DNA of 64,000 nucleotides from Devosia sp. (GTDB lineage Bacteria; Pseudomonadota; Alphaproteobacteria; Rhizobiales; Devosiaceae): the NCBI GenBank assembly GCA_017794705.1, contig CP051235.1:311010-375009 (forward strand). The letters are read 5' to 3'. The translations under genes and the position numbers were made by a program. Each line of letters opens with the position of its first letter. The stretch's first letter is position 1. Below the pieces are notes generated by a model. That model was not told the DNA's origin. It did not search any database and saw only the letters and a list, made by a program, of their open reading frames with translations. Below, piece by piece: positions 1 through 7,472 of the stretch.

Positions 1-1
1 A

Positions 2-1165
2 TTGGACAAGACGGGACGCGATCGCAGCCACCTGCTTGAAGCGGTTTTCGTCTGCAATCCAGTCATGCACCATCTATTCCTTGGGCTCGACCCTACTCCG
101 CTGGGTCAGGCGCCATTTAACCCCGCTGTGTCGCATGCCGTCCGACCTGAGGCTGCCGATTTGCAGCTTGAGTTTGCCCCAAATGCCCGCGTTTACATGC
201 TGCCTATCGTGGCCGGTCATGTCGGGGCTGATGCTGCAGCAGTGGCACTCGCCCAACAGCCGCAGATCAAGACGAAACCGGTTCTGATCGTTGATGTTGG
301 CACCAACGCGGAGATCCTGCTTTGGGACGGGAAGACCCTTTTCGCGGCCTCGTCGCCGACCGGGCCGGCGCTTGAAGGTGCTGAGATATCCAGCGGTCAA
401 CGGGCGGCGCCCGGAGCGATCGAGCGTATCCGGATTGACCCTGAAACCCTGGCGCCGCGCTATCGCGTCATCGGCTCCACGCTTTGGTCGGATGAGGTCG
501 GGTTTGTGGAATCGGTTGCCGGGACCGGCGTTACCGGGGTTTGCGGTTCGGGGATCATCGAAGTCGTCGGCGAAATGCTGCTCGCCGGTATCATTTCTCC
601 GGATGGCATCATTCGCGCGCCTCAGAATGAAAGCGAAACAAGCCGGCTGGTTGGACAAGGACGGACCTGGGCCTATGTGATCAGCGAGAACAATCCGCGC
701 TTGATGATCACCCAGAACGATATTCGTGCCATTCAGTTGGCGAAGGCGGCGCTCTATGCAGGCGTTAAGCTGTTGATGGACAAGGCCAATATTTTGTCGC
801 TGGACGATATCCGCCTTGCGGGAGCTTTCGGGTCCTACATCGATCCGCAGTATGCCGAGTTGCTGGGTTTGGTGCCGGATTGCCCGGCTGACAAGGTTCT
901 CGCGGTAGGAAATGCGGCAGGGCAAGGTGCGCTGAAGGCGCTGCTTGATCTGGACGCGCGCCGGGAAATCGAAGCGACCGTCACCAGGATCATCAAGATC
1001 GAGACTGCCCTGGAGCCAGAATTTCAAACCCATTTCGTCAACGCAATGGGCCTGCCGAATTCAAAGGAGCCGTTCGAGTTGACCCGCAAACATTTCGGTT
1101 TGCCCGATCTTTCGCCACCCGATGATGGCAAGCGGCGCAGGCGGTCGAGGCGAAATCGCGACTAG
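2..1165 (+). CDS. RACo-like corrinoid activation protein (DUF4445/ASKHA), 5'-truncated by window edge
   Basis: C-terminal part of a protein that reductively activates cobalamin-dependent methyltransfer (corrinoid) proteins using ATP. The reading frame is open to the left edge, so the N-terminal [2Fe-2S] and linker domains lie outside; the 387 visible residues correspond to the ASKHA ATPase half. Visible family signatures are NPVMHH near residue 19, PTPLGQAPF near 31, the phosphate loop DVGTNAEI at 98-105, CGSGIIE at 181-187 and LAGAFGSYI near 280. The C-terminus is strongly basic. The stop codon overlaps the pxpA stop codon on the other strand by 4 nt. The family assignment is firm; the partner methyltransferase is not visible and would be expected upstream. 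Confidence 0.87.
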   Translation: MDKTGRDRSHLLEAVFVCNPVMHHLFLGLDPTPLGQAPFNPAVSHAVRPEAADLQLEFAPNARVYMLPIVAGHVGADAAAVALAQQPQIKTKPVLIVDVGTNAEILLWDGKTLFAASSPTGPALEGAEISSGQRAAPGAIERIRIDPETLAPRYRVIGSTLWSDEVGFVESVAGTGVTGVCGSGIIEVVGEMLLAGIISPDGIIRAPQNESETSRLVGQGRTWAYVISENNPRLMITQNDIRAIQLAKAALYAGVKLLMDKANILSLDDIRLAGAFGSYIDPQYAELLGLVPDCPADKVLAVGNAAGQGALKALLDLDARREIEATVTRIIKIETALEPEFQTHFVNAMGLPNSKEPFELTRKHFGLPDLSPPDDGKRRRRSRRNRD

Positions 1166-1905
1166 CGGTTTGCCGCTATGGATATGCCTGCCCCATGTAG
1201 TCCCTGCCTGACTGCCTTGGCCAATTCGAGCGCCGCTTCGTTGTCACCATGCAGGCAAATGGACTGCACTTCGACATGCACGGTTGTACCGTTTGCTGAC
1301 AAAACCTGACGTTTCGTTGCCAGGTCCACGGCTTGCGCGACAGCCTTGGCCGGATCGCGCAGAACCGACCCGGGCTGACTGCGCGGGACCAGATGTCCGG
1401 TTTCGCCGTAAGCGCGATCGGCGAATCCTTCGCGGATCACGGGCAACCCAAGCGATAGTGCCGCTTCGATCTGTTGGCTACCCGCAAGCGCCATCACCGG
1501 TAGATTGCCGAATTCGCGTTGCACCTGTTGGAAGATGAACTCGGCGAGCGTCTGATCCTTCGCAGCCATATTGTAGAGCGCGCCGTGCAGTTTGACGTAT
1601 GAAACGGTTTGTCCCGCTTGTTCTGCATGGGTCAGCAGCCTTGCGATCTGGTGCTGAACCTGATCAGCGACCTCTTGATGCGGCAGGTCCAATTCCCTGC
1701 GGCCGAAGTGCTCGGGGTCTTCGAACCCCGGGTGTGCACCTATCCTGACGCCGCGGGCACCGGCAGCTTCAATCGTTGTTCGCATCAATTCGTCTGAACC
1801 CGCATGGCCGCCGCACGCGATCGAGGCGCTGGAGACGATGTCCAGAAGCTGGAGATCCAATGCAAAGCCCTCACCGAGATCGGCGTTGAGGTCGATTGAC
1901 TTCAT
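1162..1905 (-). CDS. pxpA: 5-oxoprolinase subunit PxpA (LamB/YcsF family)
   Basis: One of three subunits of the prokaryotic ATP-dependent 5-oxoprolinase, which opens cytosolic pyroglutamate to glutamate. The 247-residue product matches the family length (about 245). The N-terminal signature DLNADLGEGF is at residues 5-14, followed by the SIASACGGHAG-type motif (here SIACGGHAG) and GAHPGFED. Its ATG overlaps the pxpC stop (ATGA), so it is the last gene of a pxpB-pxpC-pxpA operon. Its own stop overlaps the convergent RACo-like gene by 4 nt. Confidence 0.94.
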   Translation of the reverse strand: MKSIDLNADLGEGFALDLQLLDIVSSASIACGGHAGSDELMRTTIEAAGARGVRIGAHPGFEDPEHFGRRELDLPHQEVADQVQHQIARLLTHAEQAGQTVSYVKLHGALYNMAAKDQTLAEFIFQQVQREFGNLPVMALAGSQQIEAALSLGLPVIREGFADRAYGETGHLVPRSQPGSVLRDPAKAVAQAVDLATKRQVLSANGTTVHVEVQSICLHGDNEAALELAKAVRQGLHGAGISIAANR

Positions 1906-2813
1906 GAGCCACCCTCCCCGCGCCGAATGGTGTGAGCGTTCTCGACGCTGATTGAGGCGAAACGCACTTCTGTACCGGGACGCATCTGGGCCAGCCGATC
2001 CAGATCAGGGCCGACGACCGTGGCGATGCGGGGGTATCCTCCTGTGGGCTGGTGATCACGCATGAGCACGATGGGTGTGCCATCTCCCAGAATTTGCACG
2101 TCGCCGGGGACCACGACGTCTGAAACGAGCGACAAGTGTTGCAGGTCTGAAAACACACCGGAACTGTCCAGCAGCCGCATACCCATTCGGTCCAGTTTTG
2201 GGGACACCGCAAAGGCGCATTCCAGGAAGGCCCGACGGGCCTTCGGTCCGAACATGTCGGCATGGATGCCCCAGATGACGCGAACTGGTCCATTGGCTTG
2301 GCCAGCGGTTTGAAAGGGGGCAGTACCGGCGGCGGCAGACAATTCGTGTGCAATTTCCAGAACATCTCCGGCGCGCAAGGTCCTGCCTGCAAGCCCGCCC
2401 AGGCCGGCGATGAGGTTGGTTGCGCGGCTGCCGAGTACCAGCGGGACATCGATTTCCCGGTCGAAGCGGACCAAACCGAAATTGCCGGTGCCGCCGGGAG
2501 ATATCTCGACACGATCGCCGCCATTCAGTTCAATCTTTGTCTCCCAATTGCGGGCAATTCCGTTGATCGAAAGCCTGAATTCTGCGCCGGTGAAGGCCGC
2601 ATGGATCCTCTCGCCTTCAACCAAAAACTCGAGGCGGCCCGCACCGAACTCGATGCAACTGGCCGCCGGATGTTCGAGCATTTGTCCGGCGCGATGCCAT
2701 GCGGACCGGTCCATGGGACCGGAGGCAGCGATGCCGTGGCGCAATTGGCCATACCGTCCGCTGTCCTGCACGGTGGTCATGGGGGCGGCGCTGAGTATTT
2801 GCAACTGCGTCAT
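1902..2813 (-). CDS. pxpC: 5-oxoprolinase subunit PxpC (KipA / biotin-dependent carboxyltransferase-like)
   Basis: Cyclophilin-like subunit of 5-oxoprolinase, also called KipA. The frame can be read further upstream, but that extension is antisense-type sequence inside pxpB. The family start is the ATG at 2813, giving MTQLQILSAAPMTTVQDSGR and 303 residues. The TTVQDSGRYG motif followed by GIAASGPMD is characteristic of the family, as is the later LMRDHQPTGGYPRIATV motif. This start overlaps the pxpB stop by 4 nt (ATGA), and the gene's own stop overlaps the pxpA start by 4 nt, so all three subunits are probably translationally coupled. Confidence 0.93.
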   Translation of the reverse strand: MTQLQILSAAPMTTVQDSGRYGQLRHGIAASGPMDRSAWHRAGQMLEHPAASCIEFGAGRLEFLVEGERIHAAFTGAEFRLSINGIARNWETKIELNGGDRVEISPGGTGNFGLVRFDREIDVPLVLGSRATNLIAGLGGLAGRTLRAGDVLEIAHELSAAAGTAPFQTAGQANGPVRVIWGIHADMFGPKARRAFLECAFAVSPKLDRMGMRLLDSSGVFSDLQHLSLVSDVVVPGDVQILGDGTPIVLMRDHQPTGGYPRIATVVGPDLDRLAQMRPGTEVRFASISVENAHTIRRGEGGS

Positions 2814-3472
2814 GAGGTTTCGACAAACCGGATGTTGTCGCCGGCGGAAAGGCGGGTGGACGGGTCTTGCGTGGGGTCGAAGTTCCTGAATTCCGTTCGG
2901 CCAATGACATGCCAGCCGGTGGGGCCAGGGGTGGCGGTGATGGAGGTCTGGCCGGCGGCGAAAAGGATCGAGCCGGCGGGGACTTGCGGGTGCAACTGCT
3001 GCCGGCGTGGAACGCTCAGTTCTGCCGGATGCATGCCGCAATAGACGAAGCCTGGTGCGAATCCTGTAGCCAAAACATGGAGTTGGGAGCTGTTGTGGGC
3101 AGAGATGAATTGCGCTTCGCCAAGGCCGCAGAGTTGGGCCGCCTTGGCCAGATCAGGGCCCTCCTCGCCGCCGAATTTCACACTTATGGTCACCGTCTCG
3201 TGCACTTTTAGGGCGATATTCGACTGCTCTGACAAAATCAGGCGGACCTGTCCTGACAGGTCGGCAAAACGGACCTGTGCCGGGTCGTAGCGCAGAAAAA
3301 CACTGACCAGAGACGGCACGATTTCAAGGAGGCCGGTGACGGTGTGGGAATGCAGCTGCTCGGCAAAGGCGACAGCCTCGGCATTCGCCTCGCTGGTGAG
3401 TTCGCGTGCAAACCTGACGAGAAGGCCGCTGTCGCCCAATGCAAGCAGTTCTGGCACCTTACCGTCCTGCAT
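2810..3472 (-). CDS. pxpB: 5-oxoprolinase subunit PxpB (KipI family)
   Basis: First gene of the pxpBCA operon; partner of PxpC in the ATP-dependent 5-oxoprolinase. I chose the ATG at 3472 (MQDGKVPELLALGDSGLLVR, 220 residues). The longer in-frame start at 3580 lies in tRNA-Ser and would only translate the tRNA. The family motifs LALGDSGLLVRF, TGLLEIVPSLVSVFLRYDP and GFAPGFVYCG(M)HP are present. The operon starts about 25 nt downstream of the tRNA-Ser 3' end on the same strand, so it may be co-transcribed with the tRNA or have a promoter overlapping it. Confidence 0.92.
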   Translation of the reverse strand: MQDGKVPELLALGDSGLLVRFARELTSEANAEAVAFAEQLHSHTVTGLLEIVPSLVSVFLRYDPAQVRFADLSGQVRLILSEQSNIALKVHETVTISVKFGGEEGPDLAKAAQLCGLGEAQFISAHNSSQLHVLATGFAPGFVYCGMHPAELSVPRRQQLHPQVPAGSILFAAGQTSITATPGPTGWHVIGRTEFRNFDPTQDPSTRLSAGDNIRFVETS

Positions 3473-3496
3473 TCTCAACACTCGCAAGTGCGGCCC

Positions 3497-3586
3497 TGGC
3501 GGGTGGGGAGGGATTCGAACCCCCGGGACGCTTTCACGCCCACCGGTTTTCAAGACCGGAGCAATCGACCACTCTGCCACCCACCC
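3497..3586 (-). tRNA. tRNA-Ser (anticodon UGA)
   Basis: A complete class II tRNA on the minus strand. The 7-bp acceptor stem pairs GGGTGGG (3586-3580) with CCCACCC, followed by discriminator G and encoded CCA (3499-3497). The anticodon loop is CTTGAAA within a CCGGT/ACCGG-type stem, anticodon TGA. A long variable arm precedes the T-arm with TTCGAAT. It decodes UCA and, with modification, other UCN serine codons. It lies between terC and pxpB on the same strand. Confidence 0.97.
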
Positions 3587-3679
3587 GCGGGATCGACACA
3601 GCCGATGAAAGGGCCGTGTATCCGTTCATTGTGCCCCGCGCAAGACTGCGCAGGGCAAAAGGCCGGTTTCACGCCGCCC

Positions 3680-4414
3680 TCACTCGCCCTGGGCTTTCTT
3701 ATGTGCCTTGCGGCGGCTGCTGACGATGATGTTGAAAGTTTCGACCAGAACCGAGAAGGCCATGGCCGAATAGATGTAGCCCTTGGGCACGTGGAAGCCG
3801 AGCCCGTCGGCCACGAGGGTGACGCCGATGAGGATCAGAAAGGCAAGTGCCAGCATTTTGGTGGTGGGATGGGCGTGCACGAAATCGGCGATGGGGCCGG
3901 AGGCGGCGTACATGACGCCCATGGCGACGATGACCGCGGCAATCATCACCTCGACATGCTGGGCCATGCCGATGGCGGTGATGATGGAGTCGATTGAGAA
4001 GACGGCGTCGATGATGACAATCTGGGTGACCACGGCGGTGAATGCCGCATCGGCCATGTTTTTCGGCTTGGTCAGCCCGGGGTCTTCCATTTCCCCGTGG
4101 ATTTCGTGTGTGGCCTTGTAAATGAGGAACAAGCCGCCAGCGAGCAGGATGATGTCGCGCCAGGAGAAGTCGTGCTCGAACAGGGTGAAAAGCGGTTGGG
4201 TCAGGCCGATCACCCAGGCGATGAGGAACAGCAGGATGATGCGGAAGACGAGAGCCAGCAGCAGCCCGATCTGGCGGGCACGGTCAGCGGCTTGCTTGGG
4301 CAGCCCGGCGACGAGCACGGAGATGAAGACAATGTTGTCGATGCCCAGAACGATCTCCATGACCGTCAGCGAGGCGAAGCTGACCCAGACGGTCGGATCC
4401 ATCAGAAGTTCCAT
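3680..4414 (-). CDS. TerC family integral membrane protein
   Basis: A 244-residue polytopic membrane protein of the TerC/Alx/YkoY family, associated in other bacteria with Mn2+ export or metal handling at the inner membrane. The family hallmarks are VMEIVLGIDNIVFIS near the N-terminus and IIDAVFSIDSIITAIGM in the middle; their acidic residues sit in transmembrane helices and are thought to bind metal. About seven hydrophobic segments are visible. A short basic tail (SSRRKAHKKA) ends the protein. The gene is monocistronic, diverging from the YeeE/YedE pair across a 158-nt intergenic region. I do not see a yybP-ykoY (Mn) riboswitch core upstream. Substrate is not certain. Confidence 0.9.
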   Translation of the reverse strand: MELLMDPTVWVSFASLTVMEIVLGIDNIVFISVLVAGLPKQAADRARQIGLLLALVFRIILLFLIAWVIGLTQPLFTLFEHDFSWRDIILLAGGLFLIYKATHEIHGEMEDPGLTKPKNMADAAFTAVVTQIVIIDAVFSIDSIITAIGMAQHVEVMIAAVIVAMGVMYAASGPIADFVHAHPTTKMLALAFLILIGVTLVADGLGFHVPKGYIYSAMAFSVLVETFNIIVSSRRKAHKKAQGE

Positions 4415-4572
4415 TTGCGATTCTCCCAGTTGAGTCAGCGGAATCTAGCCGATGCCGCTGGCGCTGCATACACGTCTGAAGGCGGCCGGATTGTTTGCCT
4501 TTCATCGGCCTTTTGCGATAGTGATGGGCAAAGTCCCGGCCCGCGTGGGCTCATGACAAGAAGGACAAGTTC

Positions 4573-5007
4573 ATGGAAGCGTTCTCTCCCGTGCCCGCAT
4601 TGATCGGCGGCGCATTCATTGGTGCCGCCTCCGCCCTTTTGTGGGTGGGGAACGGGCGCATTGCCGGCATCTCCGGTATTTTCGGGCAGTTGCTGCCACC
4701 GGCACAGACGGTCGTCTGGCGCATCCTGTTTCTGGTCGCGATGGTTGCGGGTGGGTTCATTGCCGCGATGCTTGTTCCCGGTCTTGGTGTCGGTGGGCCC
4801 GGCGGGTTGTCGGCCGAGATGATCGGCGAGCCCTGGTGGATCGCGGTGGCGGGCCTGCTGGTGGGGCTGGGCACGAAGATCGGCAACGGTTGCACGTCAG
4901 GGCACGGCGTATGCGGACTGGCCCGCTTCTCGCTGCGTTCGCTGGTGGCGGTGCTCGTGTTTTTTGGGGTGGCGATCATCACGGTCGCGGTTACGGGAGT
5001 GGTGTGA
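4573..5007 (+). CDS. YeeE/YedE family protein, first half of split transporter
   Basis: Inner-membrane protein of 144 residues with about four hydrophobic helices, belonging to the YeeE/YedE (TsuA/PmpA-like) family that includes thiosulfate and sulfur-compound channels. The family signature GNGCTSGHGVCGLARFS is near residues 102-118; its cysteines are thought to handle the sulfur species. AAGGA sits upstream of the ATG. The stop TGA overlaps the ATG of the second half by 1 nt, implying coupled synthesis of a two-part channel equivalent to full-length YeeE. No sulfurtransferase or rhodanese gene is adjacent, so the transported species cannot be assigned. Confidence 0.88.
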   Translation: MEAFSPVPALIGGAFIGAASALLWVGNGRIAGISGIFGQLLPPAQTVVWRILFLVAMVAGGFIAAMLVPGLGVGGPGGLSAEMIGEPWWIAVAGLLVGLGTKIGNGCTSGHGVCGLARFSLRSLVAVLVFFGVAIITVAVTGVV

Positions 5008-5480
5008 TGAAAAGGACGCTTTCCCTCCCCTATCTCGCTGTTGCCGGACTAAGCGGACTGTTGTTTGGCGCCGGACTTTACATCTCCCAGATGGTCGATC
5101 CGCTGAAGGTTCTAAGGTTTCTGGACTTTGGTGCCATTCCGGAAGGCGGCTGGGACCCGAGCCTGGGATTCGTTATGGTCACGGCCATCGGCTTCATGCT
5201 GATCGGGCTGCGGGTCGCGGGGCGGCGGGCGGCGCCGCTTTTTGATGTGAAGTTTCATAATCCCGAATTCACGCATATCGACACGCCGCTGGTGCTCGGT
5301 GCCGTGTTGTTTGGCGTGGGCTGGGGCATGTCGGGTCTGTGCCCGGGACCGGCCATCACCCTGATCGCGTTTTTGCCGGAGAATCTCTGGATCTTTCTGG
5401 GCATGACCTTTGTCGGCTCGTTCATCGGTCACTACGTGCAAAAGGCGCTCGTGGCGCGGGCTCAGGCTGTCCGGACATGA
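5007..5480 (+). CDS. YeeE/YedE-like membrane protein (DUF6691), second half of split transporter
   Basis: Second part of the split YeeE/YedE channel, 157 residues. I use the ATG at 5007, whose first base is the last base of the preceding stop (TGATG). Longer versions of this frame are antisense noise over the first gene. It has about four transmembrane segments and the family motif GWGMSGLCPGPAITL near residue 110, containing the second conserved cysteine. Its stop overlaps the ATG of the UbiH-like gene by 3 nt (ATGA), so three genes form a tight overlapping operon. Confidence 0.88.
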   Translation: MKRTLSLPYLAVAGLSGLLFGAGLYISQMVDPLKVLRFLDFGAIPEGGWDPSLGFVMVTAIGFMLIGLRVAGRRAAPLFDVKFHNPEFTHIDTPLVLGAVLFGVGWGMSGLCPGPAITLIAFLPENLWIFLGMTFVGSFIGHYVQKALVARAQAVRT

Positions 5481-6655
5481 CCCAAGCTGCGGGGCCGGCG
5501 TTTGATGTTGCCATTGTCGGCGGCGGACTTGTCGGGCTCGCTGCGGCGGAAGTTGTGGCGCAAAGTGGTCTCTCCTGCGTTCACCTTGCCCCGGCTGCGG
5601 CACCTGACCGGCGCACCTCAGCGCTGATGGGGCCGAGTACCCGGTTTTTGCAGGAACTGAACGTTGTCGCTGATCCGGGGGAACTGGGCACGCCCCTCAC
5701 CCACATCCGCATCATCGATGCGACACGCCGCCTGATCCGCGCGCCGGAAACGGTTTTTGACAGCGCCGAAGCCGGTCTTGAGGCCTTTGGTTGGAATTTT
5801 CCGAATGCCGATTTGTCGCATCGGCTTGTGCAGATGTCCGGACGGCATGACAAGCTGCATCGGCGCGAGGCAGCCGCCACTTCCGTCAGGCGGGAGGACC
5901 AAAACTGGCAAGTGGCATTGCAGGGCGGGGAGACAATCTCAGCCCGGCTGCTGGTGGGCGCCGACGGCAAGAACAGTCTGGTGCGCCGCCTGGCGGGCAT
6001 GGGGGTGCGCGAACACAGGTTCGAACAGTCCGCGCTCGTCGCCAACCTGAAACTGTCCCGGCCGCTGCAGGGTGAATCCATTGAGTTTCACTATGAAAAC
6101 GGGCCGTTCACATTGGTGCCGGCAGGTGAGGACCGGGCCAACCTGGTGTGGATCGACAAGGAAAGCGCGCTGAAGCGGGCGCAGGAACTGGTTCCTGACC
6201 AGTTGGAAACTGAGTTGATGCGCAAGGCGCAAAGGCTGCTGGGGCCGATGTCGCTGGAGAGCCGGACATTCGTGTTTCCCCTGTCGACACTGTCGGCTAC
6301 TGAAATCGCCCGAGAGGGCGCATTGCTGGTCGGCGAAGCCGCGCATGCCTTTCCGCCGATCGGCGCCCAGGGGTTGAACCTTGGACTGCGCGATGTGGGG
6401 GCGTTGGCCGAAGCGCTGGCACAGCATGATCAGCAAGCGGAAGGCTGGGCCGAAAAGGTCAGCAGCACCTATGCTGGGGCGCGGCAACAGGATGTGGGAC
6501 GCACCAGCCAGGTTGTGGACACGCTTTTCAGGTCGCTTCTGTCCGACTTCTTGCCTGTGCAGGCACTGCGCGCTGGTGGGCTATGGGCGCTGAAACTCAG
6601 CCCCGCCCTCCGTCAAAGGGCCTTTCGAACGGGAATGGGCGTCCAGTCTGTCTGA
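5477..6655 (+). CDS. UbiH/UbiF/COQ6-family FAD-dependent hydroxylase
   Basis: Flavin monooxygenase of 392 residues, probably one of the ring hydroxylases of ubiquinone synthesis acting at the inner membrane. The start at 5477 gives MTQAAGPAFDVAIVGGGLVG, placing the FAD-binding GGGLVG at the N-terminus. Other class A signatures are GADGKNSLVR (DG motif) near residue 160 and LLVGEAAHAFPPIGAQGLN near 285; the usual GDAAH is GEAAH here. Which ring position it hydroxylates cannot be told from sequence. It overlaps the YeeE/YedE half upstream by 4 nt and ends at a hairpin shared with the convergent ialB gene. Confidence 0.88.
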   Translation: MTQAAGPAFDVAIVGGGLVGLAAAEVVAQSGLSCVHLAPAAAPDRRTSALMGPSTRFLQELNVVADPGELGTPLTHIRIIDATRRLIRAPETVFDSAEAGLEAFGWNFPNADLSHRLVQMSGRHDKLHRREAAATSVRREDQNWQVALQGGETISARLLVGADGKNSLVRRLAGMGVREHRFEQSALVANLKLSRPLQGESIEFHYENGPFTLVPAGEDRANLVWIDKESALKRAQELVPDQLETELMRKAQRLLGPMSLESRTFVFPLSTLSATEIAREGALLVGEAAHAFPPIGAQGLNLGLRDVGALAEALAQHDQQAEGWAEKVSSTYAGARQQDVGRTSQVVDTLFRSLLSDFLPVQALRAGGLWALKLSPALRQRAFRTGMGVQSV

Positions 6656-6666
6656 ACGCCCATTCC
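6632..6666. terminator. Probable bidirectional terminator between ubiH-like gene and ialB
   Basis: A perfect 11-bp inverted repeat, GGAATGGGCGT (6632-6642) with ACGCCCATTCC (6656-6666), with a 13-nt loop. The left arm lies inside the last codons of the UbiH-like gene and the stop is in the loop. It is followed by AATTATCGTG, not a clean T-run, so its efficiency is uncertain. Confidence 0.6.
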
Positions 6667-6700
6667 AATTATCGTGATTGATCGCCTTGAGAAGCGCCTG

Positions 6701-7375
6701 CTACTGCCCGGCGTTTTCGTCGCCGGGCGGTTCTTCTTCACCACCTTCTTCAACGCCCATCTGACGGCGCAATTCTTCAGCGCGGTCCTGCAGCATCTGC
6801 TCGAGTGCCGACGTGCCCGTGGCCTGCTCATTGGCCTGGTCCATGGTGAGCGCGTTCTCAGACTCATAGACCGAGGTGAAGCCGGCGAGGTTGATGTTGA
6901 CGACCAGATCCTGGTTCTGACGGTTCTTGGCAGTCAGCGTGAGTTCGGCGCCGCGTTTCAGGCTGTTGATATAGGCTTCGTTGATGACCAACTGGGTCGA
7001 ACAGGACTGCGGATCGCACAGCATGAACGGCACGCGAACCGGCTGCCCGCCATCGATCTGCCAGGTGAGGCCAAACGGCAGCAGTACACCGAGCGGTACG
7101 GCGGCAACGGCCAGCAGGCGACTTTCCTGACCCGGATCGTCACGAATGAGGAATGAGCCCAGAAACTGGTTATTGTTCAGAATGACCTGCCGCATGATGC
7201 AGGCCTTCTCGCCACTTTCGAGCGGCTCACACACTTTCAGCCAGTTGTCTTCAGGACTGCGCTCACGTGGCTGTGCGGCCGGTGCCTCCTCAGCCTCCTG
7301 AGCAAGGGCACCACCCGCCGGCAACAGCAATGCAGCGGCTGTAATGCCTGCGAATACCCACTTTTTGATCGTCAT
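6701..7375 (-). CDS. Invasion-associated locus B (IalB) family periplasmic protein
   Basis: Secreted protein of 224 residues. Residues 1-25 form a Sec signal peptide ending ALAQ. The IalB core follows, with WLKVCEP, EKACIMRQ, LPFGLTWQIDGG and FMLCDPQSCST; its four cysteines probably make two disulfides. The C-terminal 40 residues are acidic, glutamate-rich and probably disordered. The family is named after a Bartonella invasion locus but is widespread in free-living alphaproteobacteria, where its role is unclear; the name does not imply virulence here. It is a single gene downstream of mfd in the same direction. Confidence 0.9.
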   Translation of the reverse strand: MTIKKWVFAGITAAALLLPAGGALAQEAEEAPAAQPRERSPEDNWLKVCEPLESGEKACIMRQVILNNNQFLGSFLIRDDPGQESRLLAVAAVPLGVLLPFGLTWQIDGGQPVRVPFMLCDPQSCSTQLVINEAYINSLKRGAELTLTAKNRQNQDLVVNINLAGFTSVYESENALTMDQANEQATGTSALEQMLQDRAEELRRQMGVEEGGEEEPPGDENAGQ

Positions 7376-7472
7376 TACTAACCCTGTTCTTTCGGCGAAA
7401 ACGCCTTAGATTCCCCCGCCCTTGAATGGCGCAAATCGGGCAATAACATGACGTTGAGCGCAATCCAAATCA

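Noticed and set aside
3473-3580. N-terminal extension of PxpB beginning MAEWSIAPVLKTGG
   Set aside because: This is translation of tRNA-Ser; the family begins at the ATG at 3472.
3634-3655. Hairpin between terC and tRNA-Ser as a terC terminator
   Set aside because: On the minus strand a G-U-containing stem forms but no T-run follows; too weak to call.
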